From Desulfurococcales archaeon (lineage in GTDB: Archaea; Thermoproteota; Thermoprotei_A; Sulfolobales; NBVN01): a stretch of 47,086 bases of DNA. How positions within the stretch are numbered: the first letter of the stretch is position 1; every line of letters begins with the position of its first letter. Below are positions 21,664 to 28,836 of this stretch, piece after piece. The notes under the pieces are model-generated. The model saw only the letters and a program-made list of their open reading frames with translations, had not been told where the DNA came from and searched no databases. The stretch lies in contig JAMOOZ010000117.1 in assembly GCA_027064885.1 (NCBI GenBank), positions 1-47,086 of the forward strand, read 5' to 3'. A program made the position numbers and the translations under genes.

Positions 21664-22038
21664 ATGCCCCTATATAGAGCTGGCATAGACATGTTCAAGA
21701 AGTACGAGAAGAAGTTCAACCCGACAGTAATCGGCACAAGGTTCACAGACGTCAGAGACCTAGCGCTTGAGAGGGCCCAGGAGGGTCTGATAACGGTCGG
21801 CACCATCAGAGACCTCGTAAGGCCAATACTTGACCAGTACGGTGTAACTGGCGGCCTCAGGGCAACCTACCTAGCCTTCGCGCTGGCACTAGCCAGGCAC
21901 ATGTTCCGCCAGAAGGGCGACGCCGCAAAGAAGATAGCAACAGCCCTCAAGAGCTACTACGCCAGCGCCTACGACCTAGACCCAGCCATACTCGACGAGA
22001 TAATCAACGTGGTTACGGGCTGGGTAGCGCCCTACTAA
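21664..22038 (+). CDS. Major coat protein of rod-shaped/filamentous virus type
   Basis: This would coat the linear double-stranded genome as A-form DNA in a helical rod. From residue 57 on it parallels the coat protein of Sulfolobus rod-shaped viruses as I recall it: 'LDQYGVTGGLRATYLAF' against the viral 'LTQYGVTGPSRAIYQGF', then 'LALARHMFRQKGDAAKKI', 'LKSYYASAYDLDPAILDEI' and 'INVVTGWVAPY' against 'VNIITGSPTGYVS'. The basic N-terminal arm (MFKKYEKKFNP) is the part that contacts DNA in relatives. It is slightly shorter (124 against about 134 residues). Only one such gene is seen, as in rudiviruses; lipothrixviruses have two. Monocistronic, with a terminator. Confidence 0.88.
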   Translation: MPLYRAGIDMFKKYEKKFNPTVIGTRFTDVRDLALERAQEGLITVGTIRDLVRPILDQYGVTGGLRATYLAFALALARHMFRQKGDAAKKIATALKSYYASAYDLDPAILDEIINVVTGWVAPY

Positions 22039-22069
22039 CGCTAGCACATAAAACGATCCGACTCCAAGC

Positions 22070-22079
22070 TCTTTTTTCC
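22070..22079 (+). terminator. Oligo-T terminator of the coat gene
   Basis: CTTTTTTCCG with six T residues (22072-22077), about 33 bases after the stop, in the same CTTTTTTCCGC context as the terminator at 3.5 kb. Confidence 0.6.
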
Positions 22080-22176
22080 GCTCACACCATCCGTATACAA
22101 ATATCATACTTGCCCGTCCTCCCCCCTACACCCTAAATCCCATCTCCATGCCCATCCTAGCCTACGGTGCACGGGC

Positions 22177-22749
22177 GTGTCTGCAACCGAGAAAGACCTA
22201 TCAGACGTCCTTAGCGCGCTCTGCGAGGTAGACAAGGAGCTCATGGATATGGCTAGGTGGCTCCACAGGATAGCCAACATAGTGGATGGCCTGGTAAGCC
22301 TGGTAGAATGCGACGACCCCTCATTCTGCGACAGCAGGGCCAGCAAGCTGCTGAGAAAGATAGCCTCAGTCAAGCGGCTCCTAGAGAGGGTTAGAACCAG
22401 CAACCCAGGCAACCTGCTTGACAGGCTCCCATACGGCTGGTACGCCAACATAGACTGGAAAAAAATGCGGCTAGTATCAATAGCGAACAAGGAGTTCCCA
22501 GGCGAGCTCCACATACACCTAGACCTAAGCCTACCGCTAGACGAGCAGGCACTCAAAACCATAGAGGAGAAGGTCATGGCAGAGCTCAAGAGGCTTGTTG
22601 AGATGATACCAGAGGAGGCGGCAGACACCCTCAACACACTGATAAACATGATGAAACACATACAAAGCAAGCTACAGTACATGGAGGAGGAGATAGACGC
22701 GCTACACACAAGAGTAAACATGCTGGCAGCAAGAATATTGGAGGGTTAG
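22177..22749 (+). CDS. Coiled-coil hypothetical protein, 190 aa
   Basis: Not recognised. N-terminal helices with 'CEVDKELMDMARWLHRIANI', a Cys pair (ECDDPSFCD), a beta segment 'FPGELHIHLDLSLPL' and a long C-terminal heptad helix (MMKHIQSKLQYMEEEIDALH). The GTG start follows a CACGGGC box and lies close to the likely transcription start. Position right after the coat gene suggests a virion or assembly role. It ends tail to tail with the 55-aa minus gene (4-base overlap). Confidence 0.65.
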   Translation: MSATEKDLSDVLSALCEVDKELMDMARWLHRIANIVDGLVSLVECDDPSFCDSRASKLLRKIASVKRLLERVRTSNPGNLLDRLPYGWYANIDWKKMRLVSIANKEFPGELHIHLDLSLPLDEQALKTIEEKVMAELKRLVEMIPEEAADTLNTLINMMKHIQSKLQYMEEEIDALHTRVNMLAARILEG

Positions 22750-22913
22750 GCCCTGCCAGCTACACACCTGACAAAACACTCTATGTTGAGCCTGCCAAGC
22801 TCGTCGAGACACCTACGCCAGCAGCCAGCACGCGACCTGGCAGCCCTCACATACTCCCCGTACAGTTTTTCAGAAGCCACGTCGGCAAGCTCCCTAGCCC
22901 GCACACCACTCAC
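22746..22913 (-). CDS. Small Cys-containing protein, 55 aa
   Basis: On the minus strand, GTG 22913 overlaps the stop of the upstream gene (GTGA) and opens a 55-codon frame: a helix 'VRARELADVASEKLYGEYVR', then a Cys-rich helix (GCWRRCLDELGRLNIECFVR, then C). Four cysteines suggest metal binding or a disulfide hairpin. The exact start/stop coupling and sensible composition support a real gene; function unknown. Confidence 0.55.
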   Translation of the reverse strand: MSGVRARELADVASEKLYGEYVRAARSRAGCWRRCLDELGRLNIECFVRCVAGRA

Positions 22914-23374
22914 CCCCACTGACACCTTGCTATGGCCCTCTTATCGAACCTCTCAACCTCGACGTCGACGCTGATACCAAGGTGCTGTGCTGCCTCACAA
23001 AGCCACTTTGGAAGGTCGACGTAGAACCCGTTCTTGTCAACGTACTTCTCGCACCACTCCTCCTTAGCCCTCCTCACAGCCTCCCCTGCAACTATCAGCA
23101 GTGCGGTGGTCTCAATGGCGTTCCTTCCAGGCGTTGGCGCCATCTTATGTATGCACTCCTCCATAGCCTGCCACTTGGCAACAGTAACACGTTCCCTGAT
23201 GCTGCCCACGACTATCCTTCTGGCACACTCTGGACACACAGCATTCCTCCTAAGGTACGGCCCGTCCCTGTAGACCCACAGCCAGTACTCCTCACCCTTG
23301 CTAATCTCTCTGCCGCAAAGCCTACACTTCATTCTGCGCTTGGCTGTTTTGGGCCCTTCTAGCCACTCAGCCAT
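22910..23374 (-). CDS. Zinc-ribbon protein, 154 aa
   Basis: The start ATG 23374 overlaps the stop of the preceding gene. A treble-clef or zinc-ribbon module stands at residues 16-55: 'MKCRLCGREISKGEEYWLW' and 'AVCPECARRI' (C-x2-C ... C-x2-C). The remainder is helical (IETTALLIVAGEAVRRAKEE) with 'ISVDVEVERFDKRAIARC' at the end. Possibly a nucleic-acid-binding or protein-interaction factor. Member of the minus operon running down from 25.5 kb. Confidence 0.7.
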   Translation of the reverse strand: MAEWLEGPKTAKRRMKCRLCGREISKGEEYWLWVYRDGPYLRRNAVCPECARRIVVGSIRERVTVAKWQAMEECIHKMAPTPGRNAIETTALLIVAGEAVRRAKEEWCEKYVDKNGFYVDLPKWLCEAAQHLGISVDVEVERFDKRAIARCQWG

Positions 23375-24066
23375 CACTTGCCCCCTCCTAGGCACTTCTC
23401 TAGCAGCTGCTTGTTGTCGAAGACGTACCACGGTATCTTGAAGAGCTTGCCGACGCCGTAGATGTAGTAGTAGACTTCTGGCAGCAGCCGCTTCTTGCAG
23501 CTCATAGCTATCCACTCCATCTCGTCTGACACTGGCTCGCAGCCCTCAACATGCCTGTGCAGTACAACCACCGTCATCACATTCTTGGTTACTACAGCCC
23601 CGACAATCTTCTCAACCTCCCTATCATTCCTTATGATGTCGACGATATCGTCCTCGTGCCTGTTGAACTCTACTGGCACGGCAGCACCGCAGCGCGCAAG
23701 CCTGTATATCATGTCTATAGCCTTCCTCGGCACCTCTATTGGCAGCCATAGCGTCGGCGCCCTAATCGAGAGCCAGGCTATAGTGTCCACGAGCTCTAGC
23801 AGCTGGTAGGGGTCTAAGTCCAGCACATCCTCGCTGTACACAAACTCGGCGTCATCAGCGTCGACAACATAGCAGATATCGCTGTCCTTATAGGCCACGC
23901 TAAGACTCCTGGTTCTAGGGTCAGCGTACACTACCGCGATGCCGAACCAGTTCTCTACCATAGCAAGCCTCGAAGCCAGAGGCTGGAAGCTCCCACGCAC
24001 ACAGTCGCCAATACGCGGGTAGGGCACATCAATATCAGCTAGAACAGTTATCTTAGGCTCAACCAT
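23374..24066 (-). CDS. Hypothetical acidic alpha-beta protein, 230 aa
   Basis: Not recognised. It is rich in Asp and Val strands (KITVLADIDVPYPRIGDCVR, 'SDICYVVDADDAEFVYSE', 'IVGAVVTKNVMTVVVLHRH'). The 'NRHEDDIVDIIRNDREVEKI' helix and several Asp pairs could make a metal-dependent site, but no known motif is met. Overlaps both neighbours in the same operon. Confidence 0.65.
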   Translation of the reverse strand: MVEPKITVLADIDVPYPRIGDCVRGSFQPLASRLAMVENWFGIAVVYADPRTRSLSVAYKDSDICYVVDADDAEFVYSEDVLDLDPYQLLELVDTIAWLSIRAPTLWLPIEVPRKAIDMIYRLARCGAAVPVEFNRHEDDIVDIIRNDREVEKIVGAVVTKNVMTVVVLHRHVEGCEPVSDEMEWIAMSCKKRLLPEVYYYIYGVGKLFKIPWYVFDNKQLLEKCLGGGK

Positions 24067-24280
24067 GCCCGCTCACACCCCACTCCCTAAGCTCGGGCAC
24101 AATCTCCGAGAGAAAACGGGCAACATAACGTGGAATCGGCAGCCTCTCGGGCCTAGAGAAAAACGGTGGAATGTAGACAACCCTCTTTCTAGGGCCGTAC
24201 AGGACTAGGCCTACAAGGCCCCCAGGAAGCACGCGATAGTATATGCGCCAGTGGCCCAGCTCCACACGGCCCACCCCCAC
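24059..24280 (-). CDS. Hypothetical beta-rich protein, 73 aa
   Basis: Not recognised. A short beta meander ('HWRIYYRVLPGGLVGLVLYG', 'KRVVYIPPFF') followed by one helix (PRYVARFLSEIVPEL). Its stop overlaps the next gene's start by 8 bases, a coupling that supports reality. Confidence 0.6.
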   Translation of the reverse strand: MGVGRVELGHWRIYYRVLPGGLVGLVLYGPRKRVVYIPPFFSRPERLPIPRYVARFLSEIVPELREWGVSGHG

Positions 24281-24318
24281 AAAGTAGAATTGGATCGAAA
24301 AAACTGACGGGGGAAAGG

Positions 24319-25563
24319 TTAGTCGTACCTTGTCCTCTCATCCCTCTGGTATAGCTCGCGTAGCAGGCTCACTTGCTCCTCCTTGGCCTCGGCACCCTTT
24401 TCTAGTGCCCTCGCTATTCTCTCCAAGAGCTCGTAGAGCTTGCTGTAGTCTCTGCGGATTGCCTCGGCTACCACCTGGTCGCTCACCAGGTGCGCCGCGC
24501 TCGGCAGCCTACCCTCTATCCTCCTGAACACCTCAACAGCAACCCTCATGGCCTCGCTGTAGTCGTTGAACCTGACGCTGACGTAGTTCTCGTGGCCTAC
24601 GACGCGGCCCTGCGGCGCCATCCTCGCTATTATGTCCCTGACTATCTCCTCGGCTGTTGCTGGGTAGTCGCTGAGCCAATACTTTATCACGCGGACGTCG
24701 TAGCCCTCTACACTCTTGGTGCGTGGGTTGTATCCTGGAACCACTGCTACGATGAAGTGTTTACGAGCCCTCATTGCCAGCTGCTCCATAGTCTTCGGCA
24801 CCCACATACTGGTGGTCGCTGGGTCTAGCCTGCTGAAGTCTACGAGTAGCGCTATGTCGCCAACCCGCTCTACGTGTACCTGGCCAGCTATCCTCTCTGG
24901 CGGATACTCCACGTTCACCTGCTCCAGCATGGATACACCGTACTCGCTGAGCATCCTAGCCAGCTCCGCCTGGTCGCTGGCATTTACCAGGCCTGGCTGC
25001 CTCACCAGTATGTCTAGCTTGTTAGCTAGTGGCATGTAGCGCCTCTCTAGCTCCTCCCTCGGCACCACCTTCGCTATCGCTGGGTCGCGGTCGGCCACGA
25101 TGCCAACAATTGCCAGCTCCTTGGCAGTGTCCTCGCTGAACAACTCCAGCGCCACAGCCATCTGCACGGCGTCAGCAGTTATGATGGGAGTTATGCCACG
25201 CTGTATCATAGCCTCCACATGAGGTACCGAAGTCTCGTGGTGGTCGTAATACCTTACTGGCTGCGGCAGCTTAGCCAGCGCCTCTATGAACGCTGCTGGC
25301 GCCTGCACGTTTACTGGTATGTCTATGACCTCGGTGCCCCTAACGCTCTCGTACTGCTCTGCTATCTTGGCGAAGGTCTCTGCTGCGGCTCTCGGGGTGG
25401 TGTCTGGGAACTTAGCGTAGCCTAGCACGTTTTCGCCGCGCTGCCTCAGTATTCTAAGCCTGGCCGCCAGGGTTGCAACGCCGTGCGCGTCTGGGCCCGC
25501 TATTACGATTCTATCGTAGGCCTGACGCTTGGGGGTTTGGGTGTATGCGAGGGCTAGGGCCAC
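24319..25563 (-). CDS. DHH-family phosphoesterase, 414 aa
   Basis: DHH proteins are metal-dependent phosphodiesterases acting on single-stranded DNA, short oligonucleotides or cyclic nucleotides (RecJ/GAN, NrnA, GdpP groups). Seen: 'IVIAGPDAHGVATLA' (motif I, Asp25; the usual second Asp is His here), 'VRYYDHHETS' (the DHH motif near residue 108) and 'VGIVADRDPAIA' (motif IV near 155). A C-terminal domain has 'GRVVGHENYVSVRF', like the DHHA1 glycine-His loop. A helical tail follows. Start GTG 25563 has GGTGAG upstream. Whether it repairs viral DNA ends or destroys defence signalling nucleotides cannot be told from sequence. Confidence 0.8.
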   Translation of the reverse strand: MALALAYTQTPKRQAYDRIVIAGPDAHGVATLAARLRILRQRGENVLGYAKFPDTTPRAAAETFAKIAEQYESVRGTEVIDIPVNVQAPAAFIEALAKLPQPVRYYDHHETSVPHVEAMIQRGITPIITADAVQMAVALELFSEDTAKELAIVGIVADRDPAIAKVVPREELERRYMPLANKLDILVRQPGLVNASDQAELARMLSEYGVSMLEQVNVEYPPERIAGQVHVERVGDIALLVDFSRLDPATTSMWVPKTMEQLAMRARKHFIVAVVPGYNPRTKSVEGYDVRVIKYWLSDYPATAEEIVRDIIARMAPQGRVVGHENYVSVRFNDYSEAMRVAVEVFRRIEGRLPSAAHLVSDQVVAEAIRRDYSKLYELLERIARALEKGAEAKEEQVSLLRELYQRDERTRYD

Positions 25564-25610
25564 GACCTCTCACCTCGGGGTCTTGGTCTGGGTTCTGGCC
25601 GTGTAGTGTA

Positions 25611-25672
25611 CTTGTGTACGGAGCTATATAAATGTTTGTACACATGGCCTCTTGTGTATAGGCATATATATC
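25611..25672. promoter_or_regulatory. Divergent promoter region with TTGTGTACGG and GTACACATGG boxes
   Basis: TTGTGTACGG (25612-25621) abuts the A/T box CTATATAAATG (25624-25634), which reads as a TATA element for the minus gene; GTACACATGG (25638-25647) and CTTGTGTATAGG (25651-25662) follow, then a second A/T box, CATATATAT (25663-25671). A nearer TATA for the glycosyltransferase is CTTATAGCT at 25742-25750. Confidence 0.6.
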
Positions 25673-25789
25673 GGCCCGTGTGCAGGAGCAGCGTCCGCAA
25701 CGTTTAACGTTACGCTACCCTTTCCCGTCTGGGCCCTGTACCTTATAGCTGCCGCTCCTAGCCAACGCCCCCTTCGAGGTGGGGCGGCT

Positions 25790-26845
25790 GTGAAGATTGC
25801 ACTCGTAACCTCCAGGGCCACCTCGCTCATGGAGGTTGCCAGGGCCATAGCCTACGTCGCCCGTAGGCGTGGCTTGCAGCCAGTCATACTGGAGTACGCC
25901 CCCTCTCCAGTCGACATGAAGCGGATGGCTGGCATGGTCATAGTTGTCATGACGATGAACCCGCTGCTCTCCAGGAGCTGGTTCCTCGCAGCCAGGGACT
26001 ACAACAAGGAGAACATACCGTCATGGATATACACCACCACCGAGGGCAGGCTCCCCAAACGCTACGTCAAACCGTGGATGCAGCGAGACCTAGTCTTCAT
26101 AGCCAACAGCCAGTACACCCGCGAGAAGCTTGAGGAGGCAGGGCTAACCGTTGTCGACGTAGTCCCACACGGGATCGTTATGAGTGAGGTGGAGCAGGCA
26201 GTCAAGCTTGCAGAGACCGCCAGAAAACACCTTGAGTCTAGGCTGGGGAGCGGAGTCTACTACGTAACAGTGGCCAGCAGCCACCGCCGCAAGGGCCACG
26301 AGCTCTACGCCAGAGCCATAATGCTGGCCCGCCAGGAGTGCGAGGAGTGCAAGTTCTACATTCTAACAGGGCAGGAGGCAACAGTGTACTACAGCGACAT
26401 CGAAGGAGTCTACGTCGACCCAAGGTTCGGCCAGCTCTCAAGAATGGAGGTTCTAGCCCTCATGGCGGCAGCGGACTGGTACGTGCAGCCCAGCCTCGCA
26501 GAGGGCTTCGGCCTACCAGTGCTTGAGGCCCAGGCAGTCGGAACCCCATGCATACACCCAGCCTACCCGCCGCTCACAGAGCACAGCCACAAGGACAACC
26601 TGTGGGTGCCCTACGAGCAGGTCATATACGACCCCATGGGCGAGGGTATAGAGTACGAGCTGCACATCTACAGGGCCGACGAGATGGCAAAAACGATACT
26701 CAAAGCCTACGACATAACCGTAAACAAGAAGGACGAGTACAAGGCACTGTCCGAGAGGGTCAGGGAGCACGCCAAGCAGTACGACGCGGAGAAGGTCTAC
26801 GGACGCTTATTGGACTCTATCTCGGAAGTAGAGGAACTGGGGTGA
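25790..26845 (+). CDS. GT4-family glycosyltransferase, 351 aa
   Basis: This transfers a sugar from an activated donor, probably onto virion or host surface protein. Two Rossmann halves are visible: an N-terminal 'MKIALVTSRATSLMEVARAI', a central 'VSHRRKGHELYARA'-type region (seen as SSHRRKGHELYARAIMLAR) and the GT4 donor site 'ADWYVQPSLAEGFGLPVLEA' with the E-x7-E pattern, then 'AVGTPCIHP'. GTG 25790 is chosen for its GAGGTGGGG ribosome site and because it begins exactly at the first strand; an upstream frame extension is hydrophobic and unlikely. Rod-shaped viruses usually carry two or three such enzymes. Confidence 0.85.
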   Translation: MKIALVTSRATSLMEVARAIAYVARRRGLQPVILEYAPSPVDMKRMAGMVIVVMTMNPLLSRSWFLAARDYNKENIPSWIYTTTEGRLPKRYVKPWMQRDLVFIANSQYTREKLEEAGLTVVDVVPHGIVMSEVEQAVKLAETARKHLESRLGSGVYYVTVASSHRRKGHELYARAIMLARQECEECKFYILTGQEATVYYSDIEGVYVDPRFGQLSRMEVLALMAAADWYVQPSLAEGFGLPVLEAQAVGTPCIHPAYPPLTEHSHKDNLWVPYEQVIYDPMGEGIEYELHIYRADEMAKTILKAYDITVNKKDEYKALSERVREHAKQYDAEKVYGRLLDSISEVEELG

Positions 26846-26847
26846 GC

Positions 26848-28203
26848 ATGCCACTCGGCAGCACACTAGACTTCGAGAGCCTGATAAGGGAGCTTAGGAG
26901 GCAGAAGCAGAAGTACCACGCCAAGGTACTCTCCTCCAACGCTCTTTTCGCAAACTGGCTCAGAAGCATGGACATAGGCGACTTCATGCCCTGGTACGTC
27001 TGGCTCATGATACCCGAGTTCACCTATTCTGGCATAGCCTACAGCCTCCTCTTCGACATACCGCCATACGAGATAGTGCCAGTCAACTGGGACTTCAACG
27101 TCGAACTGCCAGACGTGGACGAGTGGCTCCAGGGAATACTCGCGGACGTCTACAAGATAGACTGGAGCACCATCTACGAGTGGCTCAGCGACATAGAGAA
27201 GCTGGTCAAGGAGACTGTTGAAGAGCAGTACCAGGAGAGCATGATACAGACGAGGCCCAGGAAGGCGGTCTACGGTAAGACACGCTACAACAGGAGCTAC
27301 CTAGACCCCCCAGCGGTTCGCGAGGCCATACGCTCAACCATGTTCAAACTATGGGTGGAAAGGTATACTCTGAAACAGCTGAGAGAAGACCATGACAAGA
27401 TGGCTAGGGAGCTACAGCTCAGCGACGGCTTCAAGATACTGCTATTCCACAAGATAAGCCAGGTCATCTACGCCCAGCCGTCAGCCCTGATACTAGGCTA
27501 CGGGGTTCTAGGCAGAAGCTACCTGGGCAGGAAGGTTAGGCCAGAGCCAGAGGCAGAGTTCAAGATGTTCAACTACGACCTGGAGCTCATAGAGTGGCTG
27601 GGCAACACCCTAGACCACGCCAAGGTAGGCCTAGTCCTCGGCATAACACCGCTAGGCTACGGCTACCTCCTACCCCCACGCACCGTGTTCAAGAAGCCCA
27701 TAATCCCAAAGCAGCTCCAGCCGCTCACAGAGTTCGTCAGGAGGAGGGGCACACACCAGATACACAATATAACATGGAACCCGTTCACCATAGGCAACTA
27801 CAACCGCCCCGAGGAGCAGCGCGACTACCGTAAGAGCGAGCGAGCAGACCAGTACATGAGCCTCCAGCTCATACGCTACCAGATAGAGCGCATAGTAGAC
27901 CCCATCATACGCCGCTACGAGACAAACCCAGTCAAAATACGCATGTACAAGAGCGCAGTCCTCCAGCTGGTCAGCCTGCCAGCAAAGCGGCACAGGTGGG
28001 GCTACGAAGCCTTCAAAGCAATGAGCGAGGATGAGCTGGTCTCGTGGTGGAAGGAGCACTGGAAGTCCCAGGGCTTAAAAGAAGACGTCTTAGACCAGCT
28101 CTATAACGCGGTAAAGAGGTGGCTTCCCGAATGGAGGAGGCTCAAACTCCAGCTGGGCAGACGGGTCAGGGAGGCCAGGTACCGCCTAGCACACCTCAGG
28201 TAG
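26848..28203 (+). CDS. Probable virion protein, 451 aa
   Basis: Not firmly recognised. A helical N-terminus, an acidic Trp-rich middle ('WDFNVELPDVDEWLQGIL', 'IDWSTIYEWLSDIEKLV'), then a mixed domain ('LILGYGVLGRSYLGRK', 'LVLGITPLGYGYLLPPRT') and a basic Trp-rich C-terminus (VSWWKEHWKSQGLKED). It is two bases behind the glycosyltransferase and heads the operon that ends in the 2451-residue protein. Its size and place recall the minor virion proteins of about 450-560 residues that accompany the giant fibre protein in rudiviruses, but this is context, not homology I can show. Confidence 0.65.
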   Translation: MPLGSTLDFESLIRELRRQKQKYHAKVLSSNALFANWLRSMDIGDFMPWYVWLMIPEFTYSGIAYSLLFDIPPYEIVPVNWDFNVELPDVDEWLQGILADVYKIDWSTIYEWLSDIEKLVKETVEEQYQESMIQTRPRKAVYGKTRYNRSYLDPPAVREAIRSTMFKLWVERYTLKQLREDHDKMARELQLSDGFKILLFHKISQVIYAQPSALILGYGVLGRSYLGRKVRPEPEAEFKMFNYDLELIEWLGNTLDHAKVGLVLGITPLGYGYLLPPRTVFKKPIIPKQLQPLTEFVRRRGTHQIHNITWNPFTIGNYNRPEEQRDYRKSERADQYMSLQLIRYQIERIVDPIIRRYETNPVKIRMYKSAVLQLVSLPAKRHRWGYEAFKAMSEDELVSWWKEHWKSQGLKEDVLDQLYNAVKRWLPEWRRLKLQLGRRVREARYRLAHLR

Positions 28204-28460
28204 CAGCGCCCCAGGGCCTACAGCTACAGCCCCAGCAGAGCAGGGACGAGCAGATACGCCAGAAGCTAGCAGAGATAATCGGCGACATCCTAGCCAAGGC
28301 GCAGGAGGTAGGCTTCGAGCTGGCAACCCTGGACTACGGCGAGCTTGGCAGGTGCCCACACCTCAAGCCGCTGGTTGAGAAGAGCAGAGAGCTAGTGGTA
28401 GCCCTCAAGAAGCTGATGTCAATGAGGAAGGAGCTAGCATCTGTACAGCCGACAGGTTAG
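28131..28460 (+). CDS. Hypothetical protein, 109 aa
   Basis: ATG 28131 is preferred for AGAGGTGG upstream (GTG 28119 also open). A Pro/Gln-rich disordered N-terminus of about 45 residues (PAGQTGQGGQVPPSTPQ) leads to helices (IRQKLAEIIGDILAKAQEVG) and 'GRCPHLKPLVEKSRELVVAL'. It overlaps the 3' end of the 451-aa gene by 73 bases, so translation is coupled. Possibly a virion assembly factor. Confidence 0.6.
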   Translation: MEEAQTPAGQTGQGGQVPPSTPQVAAPQGLQLQPQQSRDEQIRQKLAEIIGDILAKAQEVGFELATLDYGELGRCPHLKPLVEKSRELVVALKKLMSMRKELASVQPTG

Positions 28461-28470
28461 CCCGTACACA

Positions 28471-28509
28471 TCTTAGCTTTTACCCAAGGCCGCACAGTTT
28501 TTTAAACGG
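28471..28509 (+). promoter_or_regulatory. TATA-like element and T-run before the 105-aa gene
   Basis: TAGCTTTTACC (28471-28481) is well placed for a start at about 28505, just ahead of ATG 28519. The following GTTTTTTAAAC (28497-28507) may also end upstream transcription. Confidence 0.4.
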
Positions 28510-28518
28510 GGCGCCTGG

Positions 28519-28836
28519 ATGCCCAGCGCACCATCCGCCCCACCAGGACAGAGCAAGATTGTCCAGATACCACCCATCACAGTTATGGTGGACGACTGCC
28601 TAGCCCACATTCTCGAAGTCGCCCAGCTCGACTTCCCCTGGGGCACCGAGTACGCAGTCTCAGTCATGGTGGAATGCAAGGGTATACGCAGCAGGGTCTT
28701 CAACCTCTCTGTGAGGAACGAGAAGGAGCTAAAGGCCAAGCTGATAGCCGAGGTTACAAAGTTCAAGCTAATGCGCCTCGTACTCGGCGACGAGACGACA
28801 AGAGACGTGGTAGGGGGTGTCCCACTTGTCAGATGA
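28519..28836 (+). CDS. Hypothetical alpha-beta protein, 105 aa
   Basis: Not recognised. After a Pro-rich start come strands 'IVQIPPITVMVDDCL', 'EYAVSVMVECKG', 'SRVFNLSV' and helix 'EKELKAKLIAEVTKFKLMRL'. The 3' end overlaps the giant gene's GTG start by 20 bases. Confidence 0.6.
   Translation: MPSAPSAPPGQSKIVQIPPITVMVDDCLAHILEVAQLDFPWGTEYAVSVMVECKGIRSRVFNLSVRNEKELKAKLIAEVTKFKLMRLVLGDETTRDVVGGVPLVR

Noticed and set aside
22501-22530. 'HIH' motif in the 190-aa protein as a possible HUH replication initiator
   Set aside because: There is no catalytic Tyr motif at the expected distance and the surrounding fold is coiled coil; a chance His-x-His.
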